Assembly: GCF_020520425.1 (NCBI RefSeq)
Contig: NC_079491.1
Coordinates: 35,579,449-35,643,448 of the forward strand
Length of the DNA: 64,000 nt
DNA from: Spinacia oleracea
Taxonomy: Eukaryota; Streptophyta; Magnoliopsida; Caryophyllales; Amaranthaceae
Direction of reading: 5' to 3'
The position numbers and the translations under genes were made by a program. The notes below the pieces were generated by a model, which saw nothing but the letters and a program-made list of their open reading frames with translations, did not search any database and was not told the origin of the DNA. Below are positions 1 through 12,960 of this stretch, one piece after another (within the stretch, counting starts at the first letter, position 1; every line of letters starts with the position of its first letter).

Positions 1-929
1 GAGCTAGTGACTTTGTGGGCAGATACTGGTGTTTTGTAAGGAATGATAAGAAACCCTGAATTGGACATTTGGACTCACTCACGTAAGTCAAACAAGCTCG
101 AATTTCATTTTTTAAAAAAAACATTTGAACAGGTTGTCGGGTGCCCGTTATTTAGCTTAATGATCGGCCAATGTCCCGACCCGATGACCCTGATAAATTT
201 CAAGGTCGGCTACCCAACCAGTTTATTTAGAAAAAAAATTGAAAAATATTACCCGGCTTATTTGTGTTGGGTCGGCAGAGTAGCAGTTCTGGTAATACGG
301 GTCGGATATTTTGAAACACCCCCATCCAATATCCTCACAAAGTGCAATGATATGAGTTTTACCAATTACCAAAAACTAGGGTTGGAAATCCCTGATCCGA
401 TCTGACTCAAACTAGATCTAAAATTACTAAGAGAAACCCGAACCCGACCTGAACCGAACCCGAATGACCTGAAATCGACCCGATGTGACCCATTTCTCAT
501 ATTTTGTAGTAATATCAAGTTGTACAACATTTCTAGTATTTTTTTACAAATTTACACAATCCAAAATCGACCCAAAATCAAACTCGAACCTAACCCATTA
601 ACCTGAATTTCCAACCCTACCAAAACACGTCATATTCCATAGATATATGAACAATTATCATCTTCCCCTATAAATTAATTAAATATTTAAAATTTTCTAT
701 TCCAATATTTATCACTAGATTTTAGGTCGTGCGATGCACGATTTCTATTAAATTGTTAAGTTAAATAAATATCTATATATATCAACTGTTATATTTTATA
801 TATTACGTAGTAAATTAAATTATGTTTTGATTTTAAATGGACTTTCATTTTAGATTTTTTTTTTTAATTATTAGAGTGTTTGCTTTTGGATGAAATTGTA
901 TATGCGTAATATTAATAATTAATTAATAA

Positions 930-1060
930 AAATATCTACGTGACACCTAATTATTTATCTACGTGGCACTCGATTTTTTTTAATTCAAAAATAATTTTGA
1001 AATCTTATTTTTCATTGGCCGAAACCATTAGATTTCCTACGTGGCCCTCTAATATTGGAT
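930..1060 (+). repeat. dispersed repeat, copy 1
   Basis: A block containing 'ctacgtggcactcga', 'cttatttttcattggcc' and 'cctacgtgg' recurs at about 1195-1345 and 4385-4535. The family was not identified. Confidence 0.55.
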
Positions 1061-1194
1061 TTATGTTTGATCTTGGATTGAATTTTATTTTAGATTAGTG
1101 TTTGATTTAGGATGATTATATTTTAGATTTATTTTTTAATTATTAGAGTGTTTGATTTTGGATGGAGTTGTATATATTAGTAATTAAACAATTA

Positions 1195-1335
1195 AAATAT
1201 CTATGTGGCACATATTAATTATCTAAGTGGCACTCGAATTTTTTAATTGAAAATTAAATTAGAAATCTTATTTTTCATTGGCCAAAACCAATAGTAATCC
1301 TACGTAGTACTCTAATATTTTAGCAAATATGCCTC

Positions 1336-1345
<10 letters not shown>
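1195..1345 (+). repeat. dispersed repeat, copy 2
   Basis: Second copy of the block at 930-1060, ending in 'agcaaatatgcctcc' just before a (TA)n run. The same end word occurs in copy 3. Confidence 0.55.

Positions 1346-1375
<30 letters not shown>
1339..1375. repeat. (TA)n microsatellite
   Basis: About 18 uninterrupted TA units directly following dispersed repeat copy 2. Confidence 0.9.
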
Positions 1376-1378
<3 letters not shown>

Positions 1379-2858
1379 CGTGAAGCTCGTGCGATGCAGG
1401 GAGAATTATTAATATATTGAATGAAAAATTATTAGTTTGTCAATCACAATAAATGGTCAATAACTGAGCAGTTATGAACTTATGATACGATAAAAATAAC
1501 TAAAATAATTATCCAGAGAAGAAAATTTAGTCAATTTTTTTTATACGTAATACTTGTGTTTTTTTAATATACTTTCTACCTTGTAGAATTCCACTACTAT
1601 TTGGAACTTGCCCATGACAAATTTTAGCTTTCACCAACTATCACCACCCGGGTACTTTTTACTTCTTAGCCAATACTCAGATAAGCTGATTGATAATAAT
1701 CCTAATGTTATGATATGATGCAACCCAAAATTATTGGGACTAATTTACTGATCACTTGAACATGACCAAATCAAAAACCTGATATGAATAACCTTTTTTC
1801 CATCTCTATGCATGTCCAAGAGTTTATACTTATATTTTCTACAATATGATATATATTGCATTACAAAACATGAACTTTACATCTAAAACATAAAAATGTG
1901 GATTACTATTAAAAAAACCAGATACTACGTATATATTATGTAATCAATATGTGAAGAATTTAATAAAAAACATTGATAGAAGTTACAATTATATTAAAAA
2001 AAACAATATACTAATTATAGTACAATTACGTCAAATAAAAATTTAAAAACAAAAATTGAATATTATATTACTTCGTACATAGCATTAAAGAAAAAGAAAT
2101 TAATACGTATGTAATTGAACGTTGAAAACGAAATAAAAGGAGTAGAAGGGGTTACGATTAAGCCTATAAAAACCAAATCTATTTATATTTTTAAAATGGG
2201 AATTCTGTGCCATTTTAAACTATTAATAAAGTTTACAGAGTATTTTTTTTAGTGAAAAAAAATGATCCTCATTGAATTTTATTAGAATTTCATTGATATA
2301 AACCGTGTAAATTATTATTTGTATAATTATCATAATTGTTTAGTCAATTCTATTAATTACCATCCTCATCCTACGGTGATGTTGTATTTATCTTTCGGTT
2401 AATATCGTGTTTAGTCCATTTGTTAGTTAATTTTCTAAATTATTAATTTTTTTATAATAAATCCGAAATATTATCTGTTTTTTTTATAAATCTAAAATAT
2501 TAGTTTATTTATATTATGCATTTGATTACGTGGAAATCTTACGTGGCACTCCAAAATCTCTTGACAAAACTCCTTGATAATAAGATCTTCTCCAATAGTG
2601 CTCAAATATGGACTAAAAAAATGTTGTTAAAGAAGGTCCTCTTGGGACGAAATGTTCTAGGATTTAGAGGGTCGTATACTCATAATCCTCCAGCCGAAAT
2701 ATTTATTACGACCTTAGGATGTGTTCAGTTGATTGATTTTCATCATAACTTTATGAAATGAATTACCCTTAAAACTTAAAAGTAAAAAAAAATAAAAAAA
2801 TAAAAAAATAAAAAAAAACTAATTTTACGTATATAAAGAAGAAAAACTACTCTGCAAG

Positions 2859-3036
2859 CAGTGGCGGACCTTGAACGATTTTATGAGGGGGGCCGGTAGA
2901 AAAAAAATTAAGCAATATGCTATTTAATTATACAATTATGCACAAATTTTAGGGGGGGCCGTAACTAAAATACACTACAAAATTTTTCGGCCGGGGGGCC
3001 AGGCCCCCCCCCAGCCATACCTAAGATCCGCCGTTG
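2859..3036. mobile_element. short hAT-like non-autonomous element, exact 8-bp TSD
   Basis: The 178-bp element begins CAGTGGCGGACC and ends GATCCGCCGTTG, imperfect inverted ends. It is flanked by the exact duplication TCTGCAAG at 2851-2858 and 3037-3044. An 8-bp duplication and CA..TG ends are typical of the hAT superfamily. The inside contains runs of G and C ('ggggggcc', 'ggccccccccc') and no coding capacity. A relative lies at 41827-42642. Confidence 0.8.
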
Positions 3037-3098
3037 TCTGCAAGGGAAATTCCAAACAATCAATCCCATCATCAGTATTCTAAACCATCAATCCCATC

Positions 3099-3751
3099 TA
3101 AGGAGGTCAGTGGGGCGGGTTTCGCGGGAGACCCGTCCCGCATCCGCCCCAAGTAGGCGGGGATGGAGGTAGGTTTGACGGGTGATGGGGCGGGGATGGG
3201 TATAAAAATCGTACCCGTCATGGGTGACGGGTCGGGTGTGGATTTTGTGTTGAACCCGCCCCATCCCCGCCCGCCCCGCCCCATCCCCGCTCGCCCCGCT
3301 TCATACCCGTATGGGTGATAGGGTGAGTTTGGATTTATTTGCATCTTTAGGTGATAATATAAATTTAGGTGAGATTTTTATGTTTTTTGTTTGGATTTTT
3401 TTTTTATGACGAGTATTTTTTTTCGATTAAATAGGTTACTTTAGTCATAGGGTATTTTTTTTTCTATAGTTAACTTTGATTAATCCGTATATATGATAAA
3501 TGTTTGCTAAATAAGAAAAATTAGGCGGGTATTAGCGCGGGTATGAAGCGGGGATAAGACGGGGATGGATACCCAGTTGGGTGGCGGGGCGGGGATGGAT
3601 TTTAGCTTACGCCCATTGGAGCGGGGATGGGGATGAATTTTGTACCCGCCATGGGTGATGGGGCGGGGATGAGGATGAAAATTTTAGGTGGGGATGGGGA
3701 TGGAGGGACCTACATCCGCATCCGCCCCGCCCCGCCCCATTGACATCCCTT
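3099..3751. mobile_element. GC-rich MULE-like non-autonomous element
   Basis: About 650 bp of unusually GC-rich ends made of recurring 'gcggggatggg' and 'ccccatccccgcc' words around an AT-rich centre (about 3350-3530). The outer 17 bp are imperfect inverted repeats (13 of 17 match). The flanks are near-identical 9-mers, aatcccatc at 3090-3098 and attcccatc at 3752-3760, which suggests a 9-bp Mutator-type duplication with one change. Open frames here are Gly/Arg/Pro-rich artefacts of the repeats. Confidence 0.5.
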
Positions 3752-3827
3752 ATTCCCATCATCAGTATACAAATTAGCAACGTAAACAACTTACTCGATT
3801 TTTTTCCCGTATATATTATATATACTA

Positions 3828-4354
3828 CCTCCGTTCCTTAATGATCTTTACACTTTGGAATATGTGTCCAAAGTATGAAAATTTTGATAGTGGATTCTCA
3901 CTGTTTTATACATCAAAATGCTACTCCCTCTGTATTTATTTAAGGGATACACTTGCCTTTTCGGCCGTATTTATTTAAGAGATACACTTGGCATTTTTAG
4001 TAACTTATAAACCCCACTATCTAATTAAATAATCTATCTACACCCCACCCCCACCCTCCACCCACTAAAATGACACGGACCTCACTTGTTTTACTTATTA
4101 AAATATCTACCCAACCCACTTGTTTTATTACTTTATTTCATTTAATTCTTCTTCTTAATACCCGTGCCCGGCCAAGTGTATCTCTTAAATAAATACGGAG
4201 GGAGTATCATATATGTAAGATCTTGTTAGATTGGTCTCGTTACGTATTTTTAAAATATCAATTTTTTATAATTTTTTCACATACGAAAATGGATATAATA
4301 GTCGTTAAATATTGCATTGGAACCCGTGCAGTAAAGAACATTAAGGAACGGAGG
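3828..4354. mobile_element. Stowaway-like MITE, interrupted by a second MITE
   Basis: Left end CCTCCGTTCCTTAATGATC and right end ATTAAGGAACGGAGG are inverted repeats, flanked by TA on both sides. The element is split by an unrelated MITE at 3924-4204, so it is the older insertion. Confidence 0.7.
3924..4204. mobile_element. Stowaway-like MITE nested in an older MITE
   Basis: Ends CTCCCTCTGTATTTATTTAA and TTAAATAAATACGGAGGGAG are inverted repeats, flanked by TA. 281 bp and non-coding. The same family is present in opposite orientation at 37217-37511. Confidence 0.85.
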
Positions 4355-4384
4355 TAGGATATATATATACATACATACATATAA

Positions 4385-4535
4385 ACATACATCTATGTGG
4401 CCCCTAATTAATTATCTACGCGACACTCGATTTTTTTAATTCAAACATAAATTAGAAATGTTATTTTTCGCTGGCCGAAACCTTTAGATTTCCTATGTGG
4501 CGCTCTAATAATTCAGCAAATATGCCTCTTCATAT
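4385..4535 (+). repeat. dispersed repeat, copy 3
   Basis: Third copy of the block seen at 930-1060 and 1195-1345; shares 'ttatttttcgctggccgaaa' and the end word 'agcaaatatgcctc'. Confidence 0.5.
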
Positions 4536-4540
4536 ATATA

Positions 4541-4796
4541 CTCCATCCGTTCTTTTTTCAATGACACAATTATTTAGGCACATTTGCCAATACACGATTT
4601 CAAACACTAATACATTCAATTAAGGATAAGAAAAATTATAAAAAGTTGATATTAAAAAAATATTTACTGAGAAGAATCTAATAAGACCCACAAGACTATG
4701 TATTTTCTTAAGTATAAATCACAAAATGAAGTCAAAGAAGCTTGTATCAATAAAGTCTATAACCCAATTGTGTCATGTAAATAAGAACAGAAGAAA
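4541..4796. mobile_element. Stowaway-like MITE
   Basis: Left end CTCCATCCGTTCTTTTTTC with 'tgacacaatt' pairs with right 'aattgtgtcatgtaa' and a degraded AAGAACAGAAG end, flanked by TA. About 256 bp, non-coding, just upstream of the PP2A B' gene. Confidence 0.7.
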
Positions 4797-5188
4797 TATT
4801 AGATTAGATTAGATTAGATATTAAATTAAATTAGATTAGATTATTCCGTATTTTTTAGTCTCTACCACAATAATATTTCTTCCATGTATTAAATTTGTTT
4901 TTTTTTTTTTTTTAATTTGTCACCCATAATTGTTTTTTCTCTCTCCTCCAAAACTCTTTTTCCTTCACTCTTTAAAAAAATAAAAAATTAAAAAATTGCT
5001 CTCTTTTCACCTCCCCTCTCATTTCTACCCAAAAAAATCTCCCCTTTTGTCTCTTCCCATCCCTTCTCTCTTCCCCAGCAAATCTTCAATCCGAGTCCGA
5101 TCAACTCGCTGCAACTCGCTGATTTCTGATCGAAATTTTGAATCAATCACTGCCCATTTTTGCAGCGTTGCGATTCTCTAATTCAATG

Positions 5189-5368
5189 GTAACATTTTCT
5201 TTTCGATAACTTTTAATTTTTATCTGGGTTTTTATTGGGTCTGCATATTTGTCTCGAATGATTTAATGGAGTATAAATGGTGAATATTGCATTAACATTA
5301 GGTTTTTCTATCTGGGATCTGATTCAATTGTTGGTATTGCGTTAATTTGATCGGGATTTTCAATCTAG
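5189..5368 (+). other. possible 5' UTR intron of the PP2A B' gene
   Basis: A donor-like GTAACA at 5189 and an acceptor-like AATCTAG ending at 5368 bracket AT-rich sequence between a pyrimidine-rich leader (about 4930-5188) and the start codon at 5444. Leader introns are common in plants. The boundaries rest on splice consensus alone. Confidence 0.4.
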
Positions 5369-5443
5369 GGTTAGGGTTTTTGTGGAGAGAGAAAAAGGGG
5401 GAAGAAATTTAGGGGAAGAGAGGGAGGGGAAGAGTGAGCCAAG

Positions 5444-8400
5444 ATGTTGAATAAATTTATGAAACGAGGGAATCGAAAAGGGTCTAAATCAGATGATTTA
5501 GCATTTCCCCCGAGTAATAGAGGATCTGGGGTGGTGGCTTCATCCAATGTTGTTGTTAATCATGCGTCACGAGTTGGGGTTCCAGGTTCGGCTGGACCGA
5601 ATGCCACACCGCAGGGCGTTGGTGGCGGGGGTTTGATGGTGACGGTTCCACCTACGGGTGCTATTGAAGCTCTCCCTATGTTTAAAGATGTCCCAGCTGC
5701 AGAGCGCCAGAATCTGTTTTTGCGTAAGCTTCAAATCTGTTGCTATCAATTTGATTTTACTGATACGTTGAAATCAGTTAGGGAAAAGGAAATTAAAAGG
5801 CAAACATTGATGGAACTTATTGAGTTTATTCAGTCGGGGTCGGGGAAGATTCACGAGACTGTGCAGGATGAGATGATTAAGATGGTGTCGGTAAATATAT
5901 TTCGGTGTTTACCCCCAACATCCCACGAAAATACTGGTGTTGAGGCTACTGACCCCGAAGAGGAGGAGCCATTTCTTGAGCCCTCGTGGACTCATTTGCA
6001 GCTTGTATATGAGCTTTTGTTGAGATATGTTGTGTCCCAAGATACTGACACGAAGGTTGCCAAGCGCTATATCGATCATTCATTTGTGTTGAAGCTACTA
6101 GATTTGTTTGATTCAGAGGATCCAAGGGAAAGGGAGTATTTGAAAACTATCCTCCACAGGATATATGGGAAGTTTATGGTGCATCGACCGTTCATCAGGA
6201 AAGCGATAAATAATATCTTTTATCGATTCATATACGAGACGGAGAGACATAGTGGGGTTGGTGAGCTTTTGGAGATTCTAGGAAGTATAATCAATGGTTT
6301 TGCCCTTCCAATGAAGGAGGAACACAAGTTGTTCCTTGTTCGAGCTTTGATCCCACTTCATAAACCGAAGCCAGTTGGGCTATATCATCAGCAGCTTTCA
6401 TATTGCATCACTCAGTTTGTTGAAAAAGATTACAAGTTGGCAGATACAGTGATTAGGGGTTTGTTGAAATACTGGCCTGTTACTAATTGCCAGAAAGAAG
6501 TTCTTTTTCTTGGGGAATTAGAAGAAGTACTAGAGGCAACACAGTCTGCTGAATTCCAGCGTTGCATGGTCCCACTTTTCAGACAGATAGCTCGATGCCT
6601 TAATAGCCCTCATTTTCAGGTATGGGAAATGTTTAAGGAATTTGTGCTTGCCAGTATTATTTGTGCTTTGTTGAATAAACTTTCATGCTAATGATCTTCA
6701 GTTTGTTAGATAATTGAACTGGATGCTTGTACCTTACATGGAATCAATTACTGATAGAGGAATATTATTGTTTTCTCAAGTATATGGTATTTTTATGTGT
6801 CCTTTAGCTCCAATTGGGATCTTAGTGAGTATAGTCAATGTAGCTAAAGTTTATTTCACATTTTTTCTTTTAATGTCTTAATTACTATTTTTTATATACT
6901 CACATTATTCCAAATTCTTATTTTGTAACATGCTTCCTCCATTCCAAAAAATATTGTAACATTGGGGTGCACAAATTTTAAGAAATTGGGTAAAAGGTGA
7001 TAAGAGGCTACAAAAGCCATGTGAAATCTTCACAAAAACCGAGTGAGTAAAGAACTTAAGAAATGTAAAGGTATATTGGATATTTGCAGCGTAAAAGGAA
7101 GTACGGAGTATTGTGTTTGCTTAATGGGAAATGTTGCATTAGTTGTGAAACTTCCTTAAGTGGTAAACTGTTGCAATATTTATAGAATGGAAGAAGTATA
7201 AGCATATTTATGTTATAAATCAATATTAGGGAGAGGGATACTTTAGAGAGTTGCATTACTTAAGAATAAGATAGGTAGTTTGTTAGAGGAAGAACTCCTA
7301 TAAATACAGGATATTGAGAGAGAGAGCGAGTGATGTTGATAATTGTGGAAAGTAGTCAGTTAGTTGTAATGTGGAGAGTGCCATTCCCCCGAATGATTGG
7401 TTTAGTCTGTATTTGGTGCATTTCACCTTGATTAGCATTAATACAGTCATATTGTTACTTGTCCTTCTTCTTCCTCCCTTAAATCTCTCTTCTCTGCCAT
7501 TATCTTACTGGTTTTGGTCACTAAACTATGTTAATTCTTAGCAGTTTGTATCCTTACAGTAGGCGCTTTTTTTTGAATTAGATGTCAAGAGAGAGATGGT
7601 ATTTAGATATCCTGATGATGTCAGGTTTAAGTGTTATATTGCATTTCCGTATCTTGCCTTCTCTAGCAGATCTTAATATCTGTTTATGAGTTAACATTTG
7701 TATGTAGTAGCTTGGTGCTACTTTTTTCGCTGTTGGTGTTTGTTGTGTGCTCGATACACATGGTTGATGTTTATAGTTACCAAGTTAAGCATGCACAGTT
7801 TTTGGTTATATTTGATCCATTCGGACATTTGCATCATAGGAGTATATTTTGTACACCCTCTGTTTGCACTTAGCTGTTCCGCTTCTTTTTCATGGTCAAA
7901 GTTTGTAAACTTGTCCGTATTTTTTAACTAGTATATATATCAAAATACCATCACGTGAAATCTTGTTAGATTTTTCAGATCATCAACTCTTGATAATTTT
8001 TCTTCAATATGTAACTTAAGATAGAGGTGTGCATGAAAAGGGAAGTGGAATATCTCCCTGGAGTTTGTGTGTGTGGGCGGGGGATTATAGATGATTGGAA
8101 TGGTTCATTTAGATTCCTATTGCACAGGATAGGATAGTTATGTTTGCGAACCATATGAGGGATATGATAATTTATATTGCCACTTTTTAGATGGCTTCTC
8201 TCTCTCTATGTGGCTGGTTGAAGAATTGTTGTTGATTAGCATGTCAGAGAGTTGAGTTATTTTCTGATATAGGATTCGTGTCCTGAGTTTGTGAGTATGA
8301 AATACATAGAGGCAATAGAGCGTAGATGCAAGGCTGACGGAAAAAGCACACACCTTGGTGAAGCGAGGCTCTATTTTTATTTTGTAAATAACCAAGTCAT

Positions 8401-11400
8401 ATTCCGAATCACATGTTTTTTCCAAAAAAAAGAAAGAAGCTACAAGAAGTAAAGAATCACTAAGTTCTTATAGTAAGACACCCTGCTCAACCAAAACATA
8501 TGGAAAGGAACCATTTTTATTTATATGTTATAATATGTATTAGCCTATTAAAATTAAATAGGCTCTCATTGGTGGGCCTCCTAAGCTGAAGTAGATGAAG
8601 GCACCCTACAAGCGAGCACAATCTTCCCCTGACCTTTGTACCTTTGTTTCTTAGGTGTGATGTTTTGTTACACTATGGCCTCATGCTTTAAATATTTTAG
8701 CATTTTGTTAATCATTGTGGATCTTCTTATTATACAGCCAATTTCATGTTATGAAACAAACCACTTGTTTTTGCATAGTCCTAGATTGATTAGTCCTTCT
8801 ACCATCGTGTTATCTTTTTCTTGGTGATGAATTGATTCTATGCAGATCAGTTGGGATTTTTGATTGTCCTGTATTTGTTTTTACATGGGTTAGATACCTA
8901 CATCTACATGCGGTTTATGTGATTGTGATAAAAGTTCTTTTTGGAAGGGGCAGAGGGCAAAGTAGGTTTTCAAACGTGAATATTGGTTATACTGACTTGA
9001 AGTGGAGATTCACAGCTTGGGTCCTTGACTATTTATAGTTTCATTGTTAGTGTATTAGTTGAATCTTGAATGAATGTGGCCTGTCCTTGTATTCTCTTTC
9101 TTTGTACCATGTGTTTTTTGGGAGAAGGTATGGTTTGTTAAACTTGGAAAATATTTGGTATCTTATTGTTGACTGATACATGGAAAGATTTTGAATTGCT
9201 TGATGTAGTTATTTTAAAGCATTACGGGTGCGTTTGGTTCACATTTGGTATAAGGTATGGGTTTAGATATAAAATCCATGGGTTTGGGATGAGCTTTAAG
9301 TCAAAACATCCCTTTTACTAACAAAAATACCAATTTTTTCATCTTCTTCTCTTTTCCCTTCTCTTCTTTCCCGCACGACGGACTTTCATGCCTTATTTTT
9401 CAGATCTCCTCCTAAGCCTCACCATTGGCGCCTTGAAGTTAGACTGCTAGAAGTTTATTTTGACCATAAAAGTTCCAATTACAGAAATGTAATGGCCATA
9501 ATTTACCATCAGTTGTATATTAAAAAAAAAGTTGAAGTTGGATAATAAGGTATGATATAGGTGGATTCTGTAGATGTCAGTACTAGTATGATAATGGTCT
9601 ATATGGGATCTTGAGGAACATTTGTCAAGTTTTGGTAAATCTTTTTTTAGGGTGGTTTTAGCAGAGGTATACGTGGTGAAAGGGGAGTAATGGTAGTGGC
9701 ATGGAACTATGACGGTGTGAAAGGGGGTGGATTGGTGTTTACAAAGTGACTCTGTGACTGGCGTTATCAAGGATTAAATTTTTAATTTTTTCTAATTATA
9801 TCCTGATGCCATGAGTGGGGGACTGGGGGTATGGATGAAACCACTTCTTCCCCAAGGTTTGAGAAACCCATACCTTGGAGGTTTCAAGGATCCCCCCCGC
9901 CCCCGCCCCTGCCCCCGATATCAATATCCATTTTTAAAATTAATTGATCCTGATTCGAAAATTGCTTGAACTAACAACCCCCTAAGAGTGTAAGACGTTA
10001 GATGATAAACCCATATGTTAACTGCTAGCCAATAATGCCATACAAAATGCTAAGATAAACTTTGGTATTTTCTGTAGATTAATATGCTGATTGAAAGAAA
10101 TCAGTGGGTGCTGGGCTGCTGGGTGTAGCCTTACCAAAAAAAGAACATATTGGCTAAATGAATATGTTATTTACTAAATATGTAAAATAAGATTTTACTT
10201 GCTACAAAACAAAAAAAAACATTTACTTGGATAAATTGTAGAATGCATACCAATATGCTCAATGCTAACAAAAATGCTGATTTGTAAACAAGACTTATAC
10301 TGCAAGGAACATTAGTGTCTTTGTTGATACACTCTGTTTTTGTCTACTACTGCTTCCGTCCCTGTCCCTTTATTTTTGTCCCATACTCCCATAGCACGAT
10401 CTTCACTTGTTTTTAAGAAGGCAAATGTTGTGGGTTGTTTTTTTGTTTTTGTCATTCCTAGACTAAGTGGGAGAGAGGTGGGAGCATTCTCGTAAGTTCC
10501 CTCCACTCCTTCATGTGGGGAAGCAAAATCAAAGTTGGAAAGCTGTGAATTTTTTTGTTTCATGGTTACTCAAGTTGTAGGCACTGAGAAATTACCCATT
10601 GACCCAATTTTTTTTGTAATTTATGAGAAAGTAATCCCAAATCAATCACCAGAACAACCACAACCCAAAAGGAACTACAGAGTTAGGGTTCTTTCAGGAT
10701 TGCAAAATTAGGGGTTTTCCCCAAAATCAGCAAAAACAACCAGATCTAGTTGAGAAATCACAACTTAGGTTATAACTTTCCCAAATTGCAGCCGGTGAAG
10801 AGTTTTCTATGTCAATGATATATTAATCATAAAAAGAAATTATTGCAAAAATTAGAAAGGAAAAGCAGCAATTGTAGGGAAACAGAAATGCAACAGATAA
10901 ATTATTTGAAGGAAGACGAGAGAAATTTGAGTAAGATCAGTAGAGGAGAGATGGAATGAAGATATGGGGATCCCTAAAGCTTGAGAAATGAAGGATCGGT
11001 AAGGCGAGTCCAGAGTTGAGGCGAGAGAGAAAGAGGCTTGGATAGTTGGATCATTAAATTTGGGGAAGGACTAAATTTTCGGGACATTTTTTTAATCAGT
11101 AGTTATCATTAACGGGTTGTTTGGAGCTGCTGAAGGTAAAGGGGTTATGCCGTTATGTAGCGGTGTAGATACCAAAAAATGGTGTGGTGGCAAACTCAAA
11201 GGGAAGACAAATGGTAACTGAGGCAACTAAAAAAAGATGGAAAATGCCTGAAATTTTGCTCAGCTTGAATATTTTTAGCTGAGATATTATATACTCCCTC
11301 CATCCTTTATATTGTCCTGTTTGGAATCTTGAGAGATTCTAATACAAATAGAATCTAATACTTTAACAATGAATATATGGAGTACGAGAAAACAGTCATG

Positions 11401-12324
11401 ACTCATTTGTGATCTTGTTTGATTTGTCTCGATTTTTAGTTTCCAAATTAAATTTTAATATTTTTTTTGTAATACGTACCCGTTATTATAATACTGCAGT
11501 GTAACCTGGGAAAAAAGCAATCAAAAAAAGAACAGAGGGAGTAGTATTATATTGTCCGATTTTTAGTAGAGTTTTTAGACTTTAATGCCAGCATTGTGCT
11601 ATTGACATGTTCTGGTTGCCTTTTTAAAATTCTATTCAGTACAAGTACTTCTTAACACTATGATTTCCACTAACTAACGTTTGAAAACCTCGGCATAAAC
11701 CCTGCAACAAGCTATCCGATTAATTATACATCTTGCGATTTTGTTTCTGAGAAACTGTAGCTTGTCTTTCTCAATTTTGCATTTGTGCTCCTTACCTATA
11801 GCACTCCTCCGACCCCCAAGGCTAAATGTCTTATAAAATCAAATTGCTGCTCTCGGCTTCTATGATCTTAATAGTTACTGGATGATTCCCCATTCACTAG
11901 TTCTGTGTATAATTGTTTGTGGCAGTTAAATCTTTCTCTTTGCACTTATGGTCTGCATTGCACAGTAAAATGCTGAATTATAGGTTATATCAACATATAA
12001 ATGGTGTTGCAGGTAGCAGAACGAGCACTTTTCTTATGGAATAACGAGCACATAGTAAGCTTAATTGCCCAGAACAGGACGATGATCCTACCCATCATTT
12101 TTGAGGCATTGGAGAAGAACATTCAAAGTCACTGGAATCAAGCTGTTCATGGTCTCACTGTCAATGTTCGGAAAATGTTCTTGGAAATGGATGTGGAGCT
12201 CTTTGAAGAGTGTCAAAGGCAATATGAAGACAAAGTAGCTAGAGCGAAAGAGGTAGAAGAGCAGCGGCAATTGACGTGGAAGAGACTAGCTGAAGTGGCA
12301 GGAGAGGACATGGTTACAGCTTGA
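5444..12324 (+). CDS. PP2A B' (B56) regulatory subunit, alpha/beta-like, two exons
   Basis: Regulatory B' subunit of protein phosphatase 2A, which binds the scaffold/catalytic core and selects substrates. Exon 1 is 5444-6619, ending CAG|GTATGG after codon 392. Exon 2 is 12013-12324, preceded by TTGCAG. Phase is 0 and the joined product is 495 residues, the usual plant B' length. The B56 HEAT-repeat domain covers roughly residues 60-480. Diagnostic stretches include [47 protein letters not shown] and, across the junction, [17 protein letters not shown]. The N-terminus ([15 protein letters not shown]) is basic and variable, as in plant B' proteins; it and the WKRL-containing end suggest the alpha/beta group, an inference. 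The first ATG in the exon is taken as the start. A spurious extension past the donor would add non-B56 residues to 6691. Confidence 0.95.
6933..7196. mobile_element. Stowaway-like MITE in the PP2A B' intron
   Basis: Left CTTCCTCCATTCCAAAAAAT and right ATAGAATGGAAGAAG are inverted ends; TA follows the right end, TG precedes the left. About 264 bp. Confidence 0.65.
11294..11541. mobile_element. Stowaway-like MITE in the PP2A B' intron
   Basis: Starts CTCCCTCCATCC and ends AACAGAGGGAG, flanked by TA on both sides; 248 bp, non-coding. Confidence 0.75.
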
Positions 12325-12960
12325 ATGATTTCAAGGATCCTATTCCTGACTTTGTGTCCATCAGTATCAAGAAGCAAAGGCACTTGGTGGACTTTTCTTA
12401 TCTCCATTTTGGTGGTATTCTTTTTTTCCTCTTTTTATCTCATAATTTTTTGGTCCTTCGATATTTTTTTTCCTTTTAATTTCATTCTGACCACCGAAGA
12501 TGTCGGGGAGATCAGCGATAAAATGTAATTTATTTTGTATCAAAAAATTTGCAGATTAAGAATGATATTGCCAAGTCTCTTCCTAAAAAGTGTATGTGCT
12601 CTTCTTTGGTAGAGAAACCCAAATTAGATTTACGGGCCCTGATTAAAGGTGAATTATTTACGTTAAAGTTGACGTACGAGGATGCTTATCATCTTCAAAA
12701 TCAACTGATTGTCAACATGTGATACATCTATTGAGTTTTCTTTCCATAGGAAAGGTATACCGCACTCTTCTGCCTTGCAATAGAACTAGAAGACTGGGAA
12801 CTGATCTTATTGTATTTTGTTACATGATAAGAATTGTTTTGTTGTTGCCTTTTTTATTTTCTTTATCTTTTGTTAGGTATTCCTGTATTTTGAATTTTCT
12901 GCAATGATAAATTTCATTATCATTTGCTCCTTCCCACTGCGATGTTTATTGTAAATTTCT
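12325..12960 (+). other. probable 3' UTR and downstream region of the PP2A B' gene
   Basis: T-rich sequence following the stop codon, without a convincing further gene. The transcript end is not defined by sequence alone. Confidence 0.4.

Larger units (their letters stand above)
1..2850. other. intergenic repeat debris, no gene seen
   Basis: No convincing coding sequence is present; open frames here are short and unlike known proteins. Around 410-500 the strand is a degenerate run of CCCGA/ACCCG words. Around 720-1400 lie decayed dispersed repeats that include the words 'gtgcgatgcacg' and 'ctacgtggcac'. The rest is AT-rich sequence without recognisable structure. Confidence 0.6.
6620..12012 (+). 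other. 5.4-kb intron of the PP2A B' gene
   Basis: GT at 6620 and AG at 12012. It contains MITEs at 6933-7196 and 11294-11541. Otherwise it is AT-rich repeat debris: a repeat-like stretch around 9230-9910 beginning 'gggtgcgtttggtt', and a C-rich run near 9892-9916. No additional B56 exon was found. Confidence 0.85.

Noticed and set aside
3072..3344. Gly/Pro-rich minus-strand frame (and a similar one at 3607-3789)
   Set aside because: Artefact of GC-rich repeated words in the MULE-like element.
6620..6691. C-terminal extension of PP2A exon 1 to the in-frame stop at 6691
   Set aside because: The B56 family continues exactly from HFQ at the GT donor into the exon at 12013, so the extension is intronic.
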